From DAHUYF01 sp035553515 (GTDB lineage Bacteria > Pseudomonadota > Alphaproteobacteria > ATCC43930 > CGMCC-115725), in contig DATNDG010000006.1 of NCBI GenBank assembly GCA_035553515.1, positions 1 through 64,000 of the forward strand: DNA of 64,000 nt. Direction: 5' to 3'. This document shows positions 1 to 9,361 of this stretch, piece after piece. Under the pieces are notes generated by a model, which made no database searches, had not been told where the DNA came from, and saw only the letters and a list, made by a program, of their open reading frames with translations. The position numbers were made by a program, and so were the translations under genes. How positions within the stretch are numbered: position 1 is the first letter of the stretch; each line of letters begins with the position of its first letter.

Positions 1-332
1 CTGGCTGGGATGGTTGCGGCGCAGCACTGGCGCGGTCATCGGGCTTACCCTTCGCAGATTGAACGGGTCCGAGGCCGAAACTAGCCACAAGCCGCGCCCG
101 GGTCCAACCGCGATTCCGCCGCGCAGTTCGGCTGCCGGCCTTCGGGCACCAAAAGCGCCCGAGCGATTCATGCGCCGGGCGGCGATGCGGCGACAGAATT
201 GCACTCGGGTCCCTGGACGACGGATTGTTCCTTGCGAAGTCGTGGCGGCTTATTCCGAAGCATTGAGGGGCTTCTTCGGCGGTATTAAGTGTTTGTATCG
301 AGGAAACGTCGACTAGACGGGCTGGAAACGCC
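1..332. other. Leading non-coding stretch
   Basis: No convincing gene is seen. The 100-codon open frame at 14-316 (+) encodes an Arg/Pro/Ala-rich sequence with no recognisable domain and looks like a chance frame in GC-rich DNA. The stretch presumably holds the promoter of the oxidoreductase gene starting at 333. A purine-rich GGAAACG just before that ATG can serve as ribosome binding site. Confidence 0.5.
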
Positions 333-3300
333 ATGGCGCTCGCTTCTGTCGCTCTCGACGACAAGTACACGCTCGAGGCGGGGCGTGTTTATCTCACCGG
401 AATTCAGGCGCTGGTGCGGCTGGCGCTGATGCAGCGTCAGCGCGACGCGGCTGCCGGACTCGCCACTGCCGGATTCATCTCCGGATATCGCGGCTCGCCG
501 CTCGGCGGGCTCGACCAGAATCTCTGGCAGGCGAAGCGCCTCCTGATCGAGCACCACATCCGCTTCCAGCCCGGGGTCAATGAGGATCTCGCCGCTACCG
601 CCGTCTGGGGAACCCAGCAGGTCGGGCTGTTTCCCGGCGCCAAGTATGATGGTGTCTTCGCCATGTGGTACGGCAAGGGCCCCGGCGTCGACCGCACCGG
701 AGACGTTTTCAAGCACGCCAATGCCACCGGCACGGCACGGCAGGGCGGTGTTCTCGCGGTAGCCGGCGACGATCACGCCGCCAAGTCCTCGACCCTGCCG
801 CACCAATCGGAATATGCCTTCATCGATGCGTCGATACCGGTGCTGAACCCGGCAGGCGTTCAGGACCTGCTCGATCTCGGCCTCTATGGCTGGGCGATGT
901 CGCGCTATGCCGGCGTCTGGGTCGGGCTGAAGGCGATCGCCGAGACCATGGACAATTCGGCTTCGGTGCATGTCGACCCCGACCGGGTGCGCATCGTCCT
1001 GCCGGAAGAATTCGCGCTGCCGCCCGCCGGCCTCAATATCCGCTGGCCCGACCACAACGCACTCGAGCTCGAGCGTCGGCTGCGGCTATGGAAGCTGCCG
1101 GCGGTCGCTGCTTTTGCCCGTGCCAATCGCCTCGACCGCATCATGCTCGACAGCCCGCGCCCGCGGCTCGGCATCGTCGCCGTCGGCAAATCCTATCTAG
1201 ATCTGCGCCAGGCGCTCGAAGACCTCGGCATCGACGATGCCACCGCCGCGGCGATCGGGCTTCGCCTCTACAAGGTGGCGCTCTCCTGGCCGCTTGAGCC
1301 CGACGGCATCCGCCGCTTCGCCAGCGGGCTGGAGGAGATTTTGGTCATCGAGGAGAAGCGGCCGCTGGTCGAGCAGCAGGTCAAGGATATCCTCTACGAC
1401 ATGAACGCGCGGCCGCGCGTCGTCGGCAAATCCGACGAGAGCGGCGCGCCGCTGCTGGCTGCCGTGGGCGAGCTCGACGCGACGCAGGTGGCGCGCGCGC
1501 TAGCCGCCCGCATCGGCCGCTTCCACAGCTCGCCGCGCATCACCGATCGCCTCGCCTATCTCGCCGCGCTCGAGCGGCAATTCAAGAATGCCAAGGCGCC
1601 GATCGAACGCGTGCCCTATTTCTGCTCCGGCTGTCCGCACAACACCTCGACGCGTGTCCCGGAAGGCAGTCGCGCGACCGCGGGCATCGGCTGCCACTAC
1701 ATGGCGATCTGGATGGATCGCGACACGGCGACGGTAACGCAAATGGGCGGCGAAGGCGTGCCGTGGATCGGTCAGGCGCCGTTCACCGAGACGCCGCATA
1801 TCTTCGCCAATCTCGGTGACGGCACTTATTACCATTCCGGCATTCTCGCCATCCGCGCTGCGATCGCAGCCGGCGTCAGCATCACCTACAAGCTCCTTTA
1901 CAACGACGCGGTGGCGATGACCGGCGGCCAGCCGATCGACGGGCAGCTCACCGTGCCGCAGATCACTCAGCAGCTCGCGGCCGAGGGCGTGAAGCGCATC
2001 GTCGTCGTCACCGACGAGCCCGACAAATACCCGAACGATGCCGGCTTCGCCGCCGGCGTCACGGTTTTCCACCGAGAGAAGCTCGACGAGGTGCAGCGGA
2101 ACCTGCGCGAGACCGAGGGCATCAGCGTGCTGGTCTATGACCAGACCTGCGCCGCCGAGAAGCGCCGCCGCCGCAAGCGCGGGCGCTTCCCGGACCCGCC
2201 GAAGCGCGCCTTCATCAACGAGCTCGTCTGCGAGGGCTGCGGCGATTGCTCGCGCGCTTCAAACTGCCTTTCGGTCGTGCCGGTCGAGACCGAGTTCGGG
2301 CGCAAACGGGCCATCGACCAGTCGAGCTGCAACAAGGATTTCTCCTGCGTCGAGGGATTCTGCCCGAGCTTCGTGACGGTGCATGGCGGCAGTTTGCGCA
2401 AGCACCAGGCGCCGGGCGGTCACGAGGAGATTCCGCCGCTGCCGGAGCCGGCGCTGCCCGATCTTGCACAGCCCTACGACATCCTCGTGGCGGGGATCGG
2501 CGGCACCGGGGTCGTCACCATCGGCGCGCTTCTCGGCATGGCGGCGCATCTCGAGCAAAAGGGCTGCTCGGTGCTGGACATGACCGGCCTCGCCCAGAAG
2601 GGCGGCGCGGTGCTGAGCCATATCCGCATTGCGGCCGCGCCGGAGGCGATTCACGCGTCCCGCATCCCCGCCGGCGGAGCCCGGCTGCTGCTCGGCTGCG
2701 ATATCGTCGTAGCCGCATCGCCCGACGGGCTCGCGAAGCTTGCGAGCGGCGTGAGCCGCGCCATCGTCAACCGGCACGAGACGGCGACAGGCGACTTCAC
2801 CCGCAAGCCCGATCTCGCCTTCCCGTGGCGGTCGCTGGAACGGAGCATCGAGACAGCCTCGGGCCAAGGCCGGGCGGAGTTCATCGACGCGACGGGTCTC
2901 GCTACGGCCCTGCTGTGCGATGCCATCGCGACCAATCTCTTCCTGACGGGCTATGCCTATCAGAAGGGGCTGTTGCCGGTGACGGCCGCGGCGATCGAAC
3001 GCGCGATCGAACTCAACGGCGTCGCCGTCGATGCCAATCGCCATGCCTTTCGCTGGGGCCGCTGGGCGGCGCTCGATCGCGCCGCCGTGGAGCGCATCGC
3101 ACGCCCGACGGCGCCGGCCGCAGAGCCTCTCTCCCGCACCCTCGACGAGACGATCGCGCGCCGGGTCGAATTCCTGACGCGCTATCAGGACCGCGCCTAT
3201 GCCCAGCGCTATGAGCGGCTGGCGCGTCGTGCGGAGACGGCCGAGCACCGGCAAGCAGCGGGTGCGGAGGGCTTTGCGCAGGCAGTGGCGCGGAATCTCT

Positions 3301-3800
3301 TCAAGCTGATGGCCTACAAGGACGAGTACGAAGTGGCGCGGCTCTATACGGAGGGCAGTTTCCTGCGCGCGCTCCGCCGCCAGTTCGAAGGCGACTTTAC
3401 TCTCGAGTTCCATCTGGCGCCGCCGCTCCTCGCCGAGCGCGATGCGCGAACCGGCCATCTCAAGAAGCGCCGCTACGGGCCCTGGATGCTGCGGGTCTTT
3501 GCCGTGCTGGCAAAGCTCAAATTCCTGCGCGGGACGCCCCTCGACCTGTTCGGGCGCAGCGAGGAACGTCGTCTCGAGCGCGCGCTCATCGGCGAGTACG
3601 AGGCGCTCATCGACGAGATCATCGCCGGAATGCGCTCCGACAATCATGCGCTCGCTATCGAGCTTGCCCGCATCCCGGAGCAGGTGCGCGGCTTCGGCCA
3701 TGTCAAGCTGGCGAACCTCGGCACAGCGCGGAGCCAGCAGGAAAAGCTGCTCGCGGCCTTCCGTGAGCCACCGGCGCCGCACGCAATCGCCGCGGAGTGA
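333..3800 (+). CDS. Fused indolepyruvate ferredoxin oxidoreductase (IorA-IorB type)
   Basis: This 1155-residue protein should oxidatively decarboxylate indolepyruvate or related aryl/2-oxo acids to acyl-CoA, passing electrons to a ferredoxin or another acceptor in the cytoplasm. Order of parts: an N-terminal pyrimidine-binding thiamine diphosphate domain; a CSGCPHN cysteine motif near residue 430; the second TPP-binding domain with GDGTYYHSG near 495; a cysteine-rich 4Fe-4S region starting CEGCGDC near 633; then the IorB-like gamma domain with GIGGTGVV near 720; and a C-terminal DUF6537-like tail. In archaea IorA and IorB are separate subunits, and fused forms of this length are common in proteobacteria. 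It stands alone, with a hairpin just after its stop. The TPP cofactor fits a window that carries two thiamine operons. The family call is firm; the exact 2-oxo acid is not known. Confidence 0.93.
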   Translation: MALASVALDDKYTLEAGRVYLTGIQALVRLALMQRQRDAAAGLATAGFISGYRGSPLGGLDQNLWQAKRLLIEHHIRFQPGVNEDLAATAVWGTQQVGLFPGAKYDGVFAMWYGKGPGVDRTGDVFKHANATGTARQGGVLAVAGDDHAAKSSTLPHQSEYAFIDASIPVLNPAGVQDLLDLGLYGWAMSRYAGVWVGLKAIAETMDNSASVHVDPDRVRIVLPEEFALPPAGLNIRWPDHNALELERRLRLWKLPAVAAFARANRLDRIMLDSPRPRLGIVAVGKSYLDLRQALEDLGIDDATAAAIGLRLYKVALSWPLEPDGIRRFASGLEEILVIEEKRPLVEQQVKDILYDMNARPRVVGKSDESGAPLLAAVGELDATQVARALAARIGRFHSSPRITDRLAYLAALERQFKNAKAPIERVPYFCSGCPHNTSTRVPEGSRATAGIGCHYMAIWMDRDTATVTQMGGEGVPWIGQAPFTETPHIFANLGDGTYYHSGILAIRAAIAAGVSITYKLLYNDAVAMTGGQPIDGQLTVPQITQQLAAEGVKRIVVVTDEPDKYPNDAGFAAGVTVFHREKLDEVQRNLRETEGISVLVYDQTCAAEKRRRRKRGRFPDPPKRAFINELVCEGCGDCSRASNCLSVVPVETEFGRKRAIDQSSCNKDFSCVEGFCPSFVTVHGGSLRKHQAPGGHEEIPPLPEPALPDLAQPYDILVAGIGGTGVVTIGALLGMAAHLEQKGCSVLDMTGLAQKGGAVLSHIRIAAAPEAIHASRIPAGGARLLLGCDIVVAASPDGLAKLASGVSRAIVNRHETATGDFTRKPDLAFPWRSLERSIETASGQGRAEFIDATGLATALLCDAIATNLFLTGYAYQKGLLPVTAAAIERAIELNGVAVDANRHAFRWGRWAALDRAAVERIARPTAPAAEPLSRTLDETIARRVEFLTRYQDRAYAQRYERLARRAETAEHRQAAGAEGFAQAVARNLFKLMAYKDEYEVARLYTEGSFLRALRRQFEGDFTLEFHLAPPLLAERDARTGHLKKRRYGPWMLRVFAVLAKLKFLRGTPLDLFGRSEERRLERALIGEYEALIDEIIAGMRSDNHALAIELARIPEQVRGFGHVKLANLGTARSQQEKLLAAFREPPAPHAIAAE

Positions 3801-3803
3801 GCA

Positions 3804-3824
3804 GCGGCCGCGCGCAGCGGCCGC
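3804..3824. terminator. Hairpin between convergent genes
   Basis: Two copies of GCGGCCGC separated by 5 nt can form an 8-bp stem directly after the oxidoreductase stop codon and before the end of the opposing gene. There is no T-run, so it may act as an intrinsic stop only weakly, or just as an mRNA 3' end structure. Confidence 0.4.
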
Positions 3825-3843
3825 CGGCCCGACAAAGCGGTAC

Positions 3844-4317
3844 TCAGTGTGAGGACGTAGGTGAGCCGATCGATCCCGGAGGCGTGAACGGGGTGCCGCC
3901 CGCGGCGGTGACGGGAGCGACCGGCGCCACGGGCGCTACTCCGCCGCCACCGCCGCCGTCACCGAGGTCCATAGCGCCGAATGCCGGCATCGCTCCGCCG
4001 CCCCGTGGCACGCCCCCGCCTTGGCAAGCCGGCATGTAGGCGTTGGCGCCCGCGCAGTCGGCCACCGCCGGCAGCTCATCGGTAAGCGCCTTGCGCGCGC
4101 GGGCGAGATAATTGTCGCATTCCGTCTCGCTGCCAGGCTCGGCCTCCAAGGCCCGCCCCCACCATTTGAGAGCCAGGAAATAGCGCGGCGGGTCCGCCGA
4201 TTTCAGATGGTCTATGCGCGGCTTCATATCCTGCAGATCGTCCCGGCAGAGCGCATGGGCCGGGACTGTGAACGACAGCAGAAGCGCTGCGCAGAGCGCA
4301 GTTTTCACGACCATCAT
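3844..4317 (-). CDS. Small exported hypothetical protein with Gly/Pro-rich tail
   Basis: This is a 157-residue protein of unknown function. The chosen start is the first of two adjacent ATG codons at 4317, because a GGAG ribosome site lies just upstream and the frame then opens with a clean signal peptide (MMVVKTALCAALLLSFTVPAHA). A longer frame to 4383 exists but would bury the signal peptide. The mature part has a short helical region with two early cysteines and a PPRYFLALKWWGRALEAEP segment. This is followed by a low-complexity Gly-run and Val/Ala/Pro repeats. It should be periplasmic or secreted. It converges with the oxidoreductase gene. No family is recognised. Confidence 0.7.
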   Translation of the reverse strand: MMVVKTALCAALLLSFTVPAHALCRDDLQDMKPRIDHLKSADPPRYFLALKWWGRALEAEPGSETECDNYLARARKALTDELPAVADCAGANAYMPACQGGGVPRGGGAMPAFGAMDLGDGGGGGGVAPVAPVAPVTAAGGTPFTPPGSIGSPTSSH

Positions 4318-4524
4318 TGAACTCCGCTCGTTGACCGCCCACTCAACGGAGCCTGCCGCGGCGCGTTCCACTTGAACGCGCATTGATCCAATGATGTCAC
4401 ACGCAGCCGCCGGCGATTAGCGCATGGAGAAGTGCTAAACTGTGCGGGTATTGTGACCGGCGCACCGGGCAATGGCGACAACAGGCGTGCCGGCGGAGAT
4501 CCGGACGCGAGGAGAGGGTTGCGT

Positions 4525-4938
4525 ATGGATCAGAACTGCATCTTCTGCAGGATCGTTGCGGGGACGATTCCGTCGATCAAACTCTGCGAGGATGACGAGA
4601 CGCTCGCTTTCATGGATATCAATCCCGTCCATGACGGGCATTGCCTGGTGATCCCGAAGGCGCATTTTCCGACGGTGTTCGTGCTGCCGCCCGCGGCCTT
4701 CGCGGCGGTCGGGCGCGTGGCGATCCGGCTGGCGAAGGCCGTCGACGCAGCGGTGCGGCCGGACGGGCTCAATCTGGTACAGGCCAATGGCCCGGGCGCG
4801 GGACAGTCGGTGCCGCATTTCCATCTGCACATCCTGCCGCGCCGGATGAATGACGGGCTCGCCGCGAGCTGGGCACCGAAGCCCGGCGACCCGGCACGCA
4901 TCGCCGAGCTCGCCGAGCGCATCCGCTCCTATCTATGA
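4525..4938 (+). CDS. HIT family protein (histidine triad nucleotide hydrolase)
   Basis: A 137-residue cytosolic protein that should hydrolyse a nucleoside phosphoramidate or dinucleotide-type substrate. The catalytic histidine triad HFHLHIL is visible near residue 100, preceded by the usual CIFCRIVAG N-terminus with a zinc-type CxxC and by the HCLVIPKAHF strand-loop. The start at 4525 is chosen over an upstream in-frame codon at 4432 because GGAGAGG sits 8 nt before it and family alignment begins there. Length is normal for Hint/HIT proteins. Substrate cannot be told from sequence. Confidence 0.93.
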   Translation: MDQNCIFCRIVAGTIPSIKLCEDDETLAFMDINPVHDGHCLVIPKAHFPTVFVLPPAAFAAVGRVAIRLAKAVDAAVRPDGLNLVQANGPGAGQSVPHFHLHILPRRMNDGLAASWAPKPGDPARIAELAERIRSYL

Positions 4939-4967
4939 ATTAGCCGCGCGGCGCCGCGCTCCATAAG

Positions 4968-5279
4968 CTAGCCGCGCGCGCCGCTCCGGCGCTTGGGCGC
5001 GTTCTCGGCTTCTTCGCTCTCCTCGGCGAAATCGGGCAGCATTCCGAGCGCGCGCTTGTAGGTATCGAGCAGTGCCTCCTGCTCGTCGAGATCGTCCTGA
5101 TCCATCTTACGGATCTTGATGATCTGTCGCATGATCTTGATGTCGAAGCCGACGCCTTTGGCCTCGGCAAAGACTTCCTTGATGTCCTCGGCCAACGCCC
5201 GCTTCTCTTCCTCGAGCCGCTCGATGCGCTCGATGAAGGATTTCAGGCGCTCGCCGGCGATGCCACCGACATCCGGCAT
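4968..5279 (-). CDS. gapR: GapR-like DNA-binding protein (DUF2312)
   Basis: A 103-residue protein of the DUF2312 family. In Caulobacter, GapR is an essential nucleoid-associated protein that binds overtwisted AT-rich DNA and helps topoisomerases. The typical features are present: a helical GERLKSFIERIERLEEEKRA segment, then DIKEVFAEAKGVGFD, and the basic IMRQIIKIRKMD helix. The C-terminal tail is extra, acidic then basic. The start at 5279 has a GGGGG-type ribosome site, and a longer in-frame start at 5336 adds nothing family-like. It is transcribed in the same direction as the DUF1244 gene upstream. The family call is firm; the gene name is by homology. Confidence 0.9.
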   Translation of the reverse strand: MPDVGGIAGERLKSFIERIERLEEEKRALAEDIKEVFAEAKGVGFDIKIMRQIIKIRKMDQDDLDEQEALLDTYKRALGMLPDFAEESEEAENAPKRRSGARG

Positions 5280-5360
5280 GGAACCCCCACGTTCTTGGTA
5301 TCGATGGACCCTATCGAAGCGGCCGCCCCGGCGCAAGCACGCTCACGCCGCCTGCGACGC

Positions 5361-5645
5361 TCAGTGCTTATGGCTCTCGCCCTGGGCGGGCTTCTTCTCG
5401 CCAGCCTGGTACTTCGCCTTCCACTCCTCGTAAGGCATGCCGTAGACGATCTTGCGCGCCTCCGGATCCGGCAGCGTCAAGCCGCGCGCCTCCGCCGCCT
5501 CCCGATACCAGCGCGACAGGCAATTGCGGCAGAACCCCGCCAGATTCATGAGGTCGAGATTCTGCACATCGGTTCGCTCGCGCAGATGCTGCACCAGGCG
5601 CCGGAAGGCGGCAGCCTCGAGATCGGTTCGGGTGGCATCGTCCAT
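5361..5645 (-). CDS. DUF1244 family protein
   Basis: A 94-residue conserved alphaproteobacterial/gammaproteobacterial protein of unknown function. The hallmark NLAGFCRNCLSRWY segment, with a CxxC that could bind metal, and the YGMPYEEWKAKYQ motif near the C-terminus are both present. A His-containing tail (ESHKH) ends the protein. A GGGAGAG ribosome site precedes the ATG. It lies upstream of gapR on the same strand, 81 nt away, so the two may be cotranscribed. Confidence 0.88.
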   Translation of the reverse strand: MDDATRTDLEAAAFRRLVQHLRERTDVQNLDLMNLAGFCRNCLSRWYREAAEARGLTLPDPEARKIVYGMPYEEWKAKYQAGEKKPAQGESHKH

Positions 5646-5708
5646 TTCTCTCTCCCTCGCGGCTATGGCCTTATTGTGGCGATGCGCCGCGGCGATTGCC
5701 AGACCCGG

Positions 5709-6545
5709 TCAGCGCGGCGCGATCCGGTAAATCTCGCGCCGCGCGAGAATGGGCGAGAGCGCGGCGGCCAGCCGGTCCGCCCAGAGGCTCGCGCCCTCGG
5801 CGGTGCCGATGAGATCCTGGCGCAGCTCGACCGCAACATGCGGCAAGCCCTGTGCCGCGGCGTGATGGCGGACGGTATAGCCGGCGGGTTCGCGTGCCGA
5901 GTAGGGCTGGTTGTCGCCGACCACCAGCGAGGGATCTGCCCTAAGCGCCGCCAGCAGCGGCACGGGAATGCGCGGATCGGCATCCCAGAGGATGCCGACA
6001 TGCCAGGGGCGCGCGAAGCCGTTCATCACCGGCGTAAAGCTGTGGATGGAGAGCAAAGCCGGCGCGACGCCCGCGGTGAGAAAGCGCTCGAGCCGCGCGG
6101 CGATCGCCCGGTGATAGGGGGTGAAGCAGCAAGCACGACGCGCTTCCCGCTCCGCCGCCGAAAGGGCGCGGTTGGCCGGCACCGCGATGCCGTCGCTGGA
6201 TTCCGGAATCGAGTTCCGGTCCGCGGGATCGCGGTTGCAGTCGATGACGAGGCGCGAATAACCTGAAAGAATGGCCGGCAGGGCAAGCGCCCGCGCCAGA
6301 CGTCGCGTCACCTCCGCGGCGCCGATGTCCCAGCCGATATGCCGTTCGATGAGACCCGGCTCGAGCCCGAGCCCCGCGAGGCGGCGCGGCACCGCTCGAC
6401 TCGCGTGATCGCAGGTGAGCAGCGCCGGCGTCTCGTCGACGATCTCGACGAGCTCCACCGGCGCGGGATCGTCGGGCGCAAGCGGCGGCGATTCAGACGG
6501 TGGCATGAAGCGATCCGGCGGGGTTGTGGTTGGGCGGCGCGCCAT
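5709..6545 (-). CDS. N-formylglutamate amidohydrolase family protein
   Basis: A 278-residue protein of the FGase family (HutG-type hydrolases that remove formate from N-formyl-L-glutamate, the last step in one histidine degradation route). Family signatures are clear: CDHASRAVPRRL near residue 45, HIGWDIGA near 69, SRLVIDCNRDP near 97, then PYHRAIAARLE and the SIHSFTP core near 166. No other hut genes are nearby, so the substrate may differ. The ATG at 6545 has a GGGAAAAG ribosome site. A second ATG at 6506 is possible and would drop a non-conserved 13-residue leader. It is divergent from the glycerate kinase gene. Confidence 0.88.
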   Translation of the reverse strand: MARRPTTTPPDRFMPPSESPPLAPDDPAPVELVEIVDETPALLTCDHASRAVPRRLAGLGLEPGLIERHIGWDIGAAEVTRRLARALALPAILSGYSRLVIDCNRDPADRNSIPESSDGIAVPANRALSAAEREARRACCFTPYHRAIAARLERFLTAGVAPALLSIHSFTPVMNGFARPWHVGILWDADPRIPVPLLAALRADPSLVVGDNQPYSAREPAGYTVRHHAAAQGLPHVAVELRQDLIGTAEGASLWADRLAAALSPILARREIYRIAPR

Positions 6546-6608
6546 CCTATCTTTTCCCGCCCGGGTCGGCGAGGCTCGGTGTGAAACTGCGACAAGGTTG
6601 AGCTTCCC

Positions 6609-7919
6609 GTGAATTCTCCCGGCGACGATGACCCTCGCACCTTGCTGCGCGCGATTTTCGATGCGGCGCTGCGGGCTGCCGACCCGGCGCTGGTCGTACC
6701 GCCTCGCCTGCCCCGGCCGCCGCGCGGGCGCACGGTGGTGGTCGGAGCCGGAAAAGCGGCGGCGGCGATGGCCAAGGCGGTCGACGATCATTGGCCCGCG
6801 CCGCTCTCGGGGCTGGTGATCACCCGCTACGGCCATGCCGTGCCGTGCCGGCGCATCGAGGTCGTCGAGGCGAGCCACCCTGTGCCGGACGCCGCCGGCA
6901 CCGAGGCGGCGCAGCGCATCCTCGACAGCGTGCGCGGACTGGGCGCCGACGATCTCGTGCTCTTTCTCGCCTCGGGCGGCGGCTCGGCGCTGATGGCGCT
7001 GCCGGCGCCGGGGATCACGCTTGACGACAAGCGCGCGGTGACGCGGGCCCTGCTCCGCTGCGGCGCTACCATCGGCGAAATCAACTGCGTGCGGAAGCAT
7101 CTGTCGGCGATCAAAGGCGGACGGCTCGCCGCCGCGGCCTGGCCGGCGCCGGTCGTCACCCTCGCCATCTCGGACGTGCCCGGCGACGATCCGGCGGTGA
7201 TCGCCTCCGGCGCCACCGTCGCCGATCCCAGCACGTTCGCCGAGGCGCGCGCCATCCTGGCTAAATACGCGATTGCACTGCCACCTTCCGTCGCAGCCCA
7301 CCTCGCCGCCGCGCGTGAAGAGAGTCCGAAGCCGGGCGATCCCAGGCTTGCCGCCAGCACCTTCGTGCTTGTCGCCACACCCCAACAAGCGCTGCTCGCC
7401 GCGGCCGACGCAGCGAGGCGCGCCGGCGTTACGCCGCTGGTGCTCGCCGACGCGATCGAGGGCGAAGCGCGCGAGGTGGCCGTCGTGCATGCCGGCATCG
7501 CGCGGCAGGCAGCGGCGCAGCAGCTTGTCGTCGGCGAGCGCGTGCTGCCGCTACCGGCGCTGCTGCTGTCCGGCGGCGAGACAACGGTGACCGTGCGCGG
7601 CGGCGGGCGCGGCGGCCGCAATGCCGAATTTCTGCTGGCGCTCGCGGTCGCGCTCGACGGACATCCGGCCATCCACGCGCTGGCCGCCGACACCGACGGG
7701 ATCGACGGGACCGAGGACAATGCGGGCGCGCTCTGCGGCCCGGATACCAAAGCGCGCGCGGCCGGCGCCGGCATCGACCTCCGCGCGCGTCTTGCCGACA
7801 ACGACGGCTATAGCGCGTTCCAAGCGCTTGGCGACCTCGTTGTCACCGGACCGACACTGACAAATGTTAACGATTTTCGCGCGATCTTGGTGCTTGTGCA
7901 CGATCGCCGATCCGATTGA
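6609..7919 (+). CDS. Glycerate 2-kinase (MOFRL/DUF4147 family)
   Basis: This 436-residue cytosolic enzyme should phosphorylate D-glycerate to 2-phosphoglycerate, feeding serine-cycle, glyoxylate or tartrate carbon into lower glycolysis. The N-terminal DUF4147 domain has the VVVGAGKAAAAMAKA loop and the FLASGGGSALMALP segment. The C-terminal MOFRL domain has LLSGGETTVTVRGGGRGGRN and a DTDGIDG motif. The gene uses GTG as start and its stop abuts the ribosome site of the pyruvate kinase gene. The pair is therefore almost certainly one operon taking glycerate to pyruvate through the intervening enolase step. Older annotations call this family hydroxypyruvate reductase; kinase is the established activity. 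Confidence 0.92.
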   Translation: MNSPGDDDPRTLLRAIFDAALRAADPALVVPPRLPRPPRGRTVVVGAGKAAAAMAKAVDDHWPAPLSGLVITRYGHAVPCRRIEVVEASHPVPDAAGTEAAQRILDSVRGLGADDLVLFLASGGGSALMALPAPGITLDDKRAVTRALLRCGATIGEINCVRKHLSAIKGGRLAAAAWPAPVVTLAISDVPGDDPAVIASGATVADPSTFAEARAILAKYAIALPPSVAAHLAAAREESPKPGDPRLAASTFVLVATPQQALLAAADAARRAGVTPLVLADAIEGEAREVAVVHAGIARQAAAQQLVVGERVLPLPALLLSGGETTVTVRGGGRGGRNAEFLLALAVALDGHPAIHALAADTDGIDGTEDNAGALCGPDTKARAAGAGIDLRARLADNDGYSAFQALGDLVVTGPTLTNVNDFRAILVLVHDRRSD

Positions 7920-7930
7920 GGAAAGAAGTC

Positions 7931-9352
7931 ATGCGACGTCAACGCAGCGCCAAAATCGTTGCCACGCTCGGCCCCGCCAGCTCGGCACCGGATACCATCG
8001 CCGCCCTCTTCCATGCGGGCGTCGACGTCTTCCGGCTCAATTTCAGCCATGGCGAGCGGAGCGACCACCAGTCGCGCATCGCCACCATCCGCGCGCTCGA
8101 GCGGGAGAGCGGCCGGCCGATCGGCATTCTCGCCGATCTGCAGGGGCCGAAGCTGCGGCTCGGCACTTTTACCGACGGCAAAGTGCGGCTCAAAGCGGGT
8201 GAGCACTTCCGTCTCGACCTCGACCGCAAGCCCGGAGACATGAAGCGGGCGCCGCTGCCGCATCCGGAGATCTTCGCCGCGCTCGAGGCCGGCACCGAGC
8301 TGCTGCTCAACGACGGCAACGTCCGGCTCAAGGTCGAGTCCTGCGGCGATCATTTTGCCGAGACGCTGGTGGTCGATGGCGGCGAGCTCTCCAACCGCAA
8401 AGGCGTCAACGTGCCGAACGCGATACTGCCGCTCGCGGCGCTGACCGAGAAGGATCGCGGCGATCTCGTCTTCGCCCTCGATGCCGGCGCCGACTGGGTC
8501 GCGCTCTCCTTCGTGCAGCGGCCCGAGGACGTCGCCGAGGCGCGCAAGCTGGTAGCGAACCGCGCCGGCATCATGGTGAAGCTGGAGAAGCCGGCGGGGG
8601 TGCGCCGGCTCGACGAGATCATCGAACTCTCCGACGCGCTCATGGTGGCGCGCGGCGATCTCGGCGTCGAAATGCCGCCCGAGGATGTCCCGCCCATCCA
8701 GAAGCAGATCATTCACGCCTGCCGCCGCGCCGGCAAGCCGGTGATCGTGGCGACGCAGATGCTGGAATCGATGGTGCATGCCCCGGTGCCGACGCGCGCC
8801 GAGGCCTCCGACGTCGCGACGGCGGTCTACGAGGGGGCCGACGCGGTGATGCTCTCGGCCGAGTCCGCGGCCGGCGAATACCCGGTCGAGGCGGTGACCA
8901 TCATGGACCGCATCGTGCGCCGAGTGCAGGCCGACCCGCTCTACAATGCGAGCCTGCATTCGGGCCAGGATTCCGAGCTGGAGCACACCTCCTCCGATGC
9001 GATCAGCGCCGCCGCGCGTCAAGTCGCCCACACGGTCGGCGCCGCGGCTATCTGCTCCTACACGACCTCCGGCGCCACCGCCTTGCGTGCCGCACGCGAG
9101 CGGCCGGACGCGCCCATCCTGGTGCTGACCTCCAATTTGCAGACCGCGCGCCGGCTGTCACTGGCCTGGGGCCTCCATTGCGTCCACACCAGCGACGTCA
9201 CCAATTTCAGCGACATGGTGGCGAAGGCATCGCAGATCGCCCATAGCGAGGGCTTCGCCGAACGAGGGCAGCGAATCGTCATCACGGCCGGCGTGCCCTT
9301 CGGCACACCCGGCGCCACGAACGTGCTTCGCATTGCCTGGGTGGAGGGCTGA
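7931..9352 (+). CDS. pyk: Pyruvate kinase
   Basis: A 473-residue enzyme converting phosphoenolpyruvate and ADP to pyruvate and ATP. The N-terminal KIVATLGPAS strand and FRLNFSHG loop, ADLQGPKLRLG, the catalytic-lysine segment MVKLEK near residue 217, ARGDLGVEMP, and ATQMLESM with VMLSAESAAG are all intact. The start at 7931 is set by AGGAAAG just upstream; a TTG 15 nt earlier overlaps the previous stop and is less likely. It follows the glycerate kinase gene by 11 nt, which couples glycerate use to pyruvate production. Confidence 0.96.
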   Translation: MRRQRSAKIVATLGPASSAPDTIAALFHAGVDVFRLNFSHGERSDHQSRIATIRALERESGRPIGILADLQGPKLRLGTFTDGKVRLKAGEHFRLDLDRKPGDMKRAPLPHPEIFAALEAGTELLLNDGNVRLKVESCGDHFAETLVVDGGELSNRKGVNVPNAILPLAALTEKDRGDLVFALDAGADWVALSFVQRPEDVAEARKLVANRAGIMVKLEKPAGVRRLDEIIELSDALMVARGDLGVEMPPEDVPPIQKQIIHACRRAGKPVIVATQMLESMVHAPVPTRAEASDVATAVYEGADAVMLSAESAAGEYPVEAVTIMDRIVRRVQADPLYNASLHSGQDSELEHTSSDAISAAARQVAHTVGAAAICSYTTSGATALRAARERPDAPILVLTSNLQTARRLSLAWGLHCVHTSDVTNFSDMVAKASQIAHSEGFAERGQRIVITAGVPFGTPGATNVLRIAWVEG

Positions 9353-9361
9353 AGAACGGCG

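Noticed and set aside
14..316. 100-codon open frame on the plus strand near the left edge
   Set aside because: Arg/Pro-rich composition, no ribosome site, no family likeness; fits a chance frame in GC-rich DNA.
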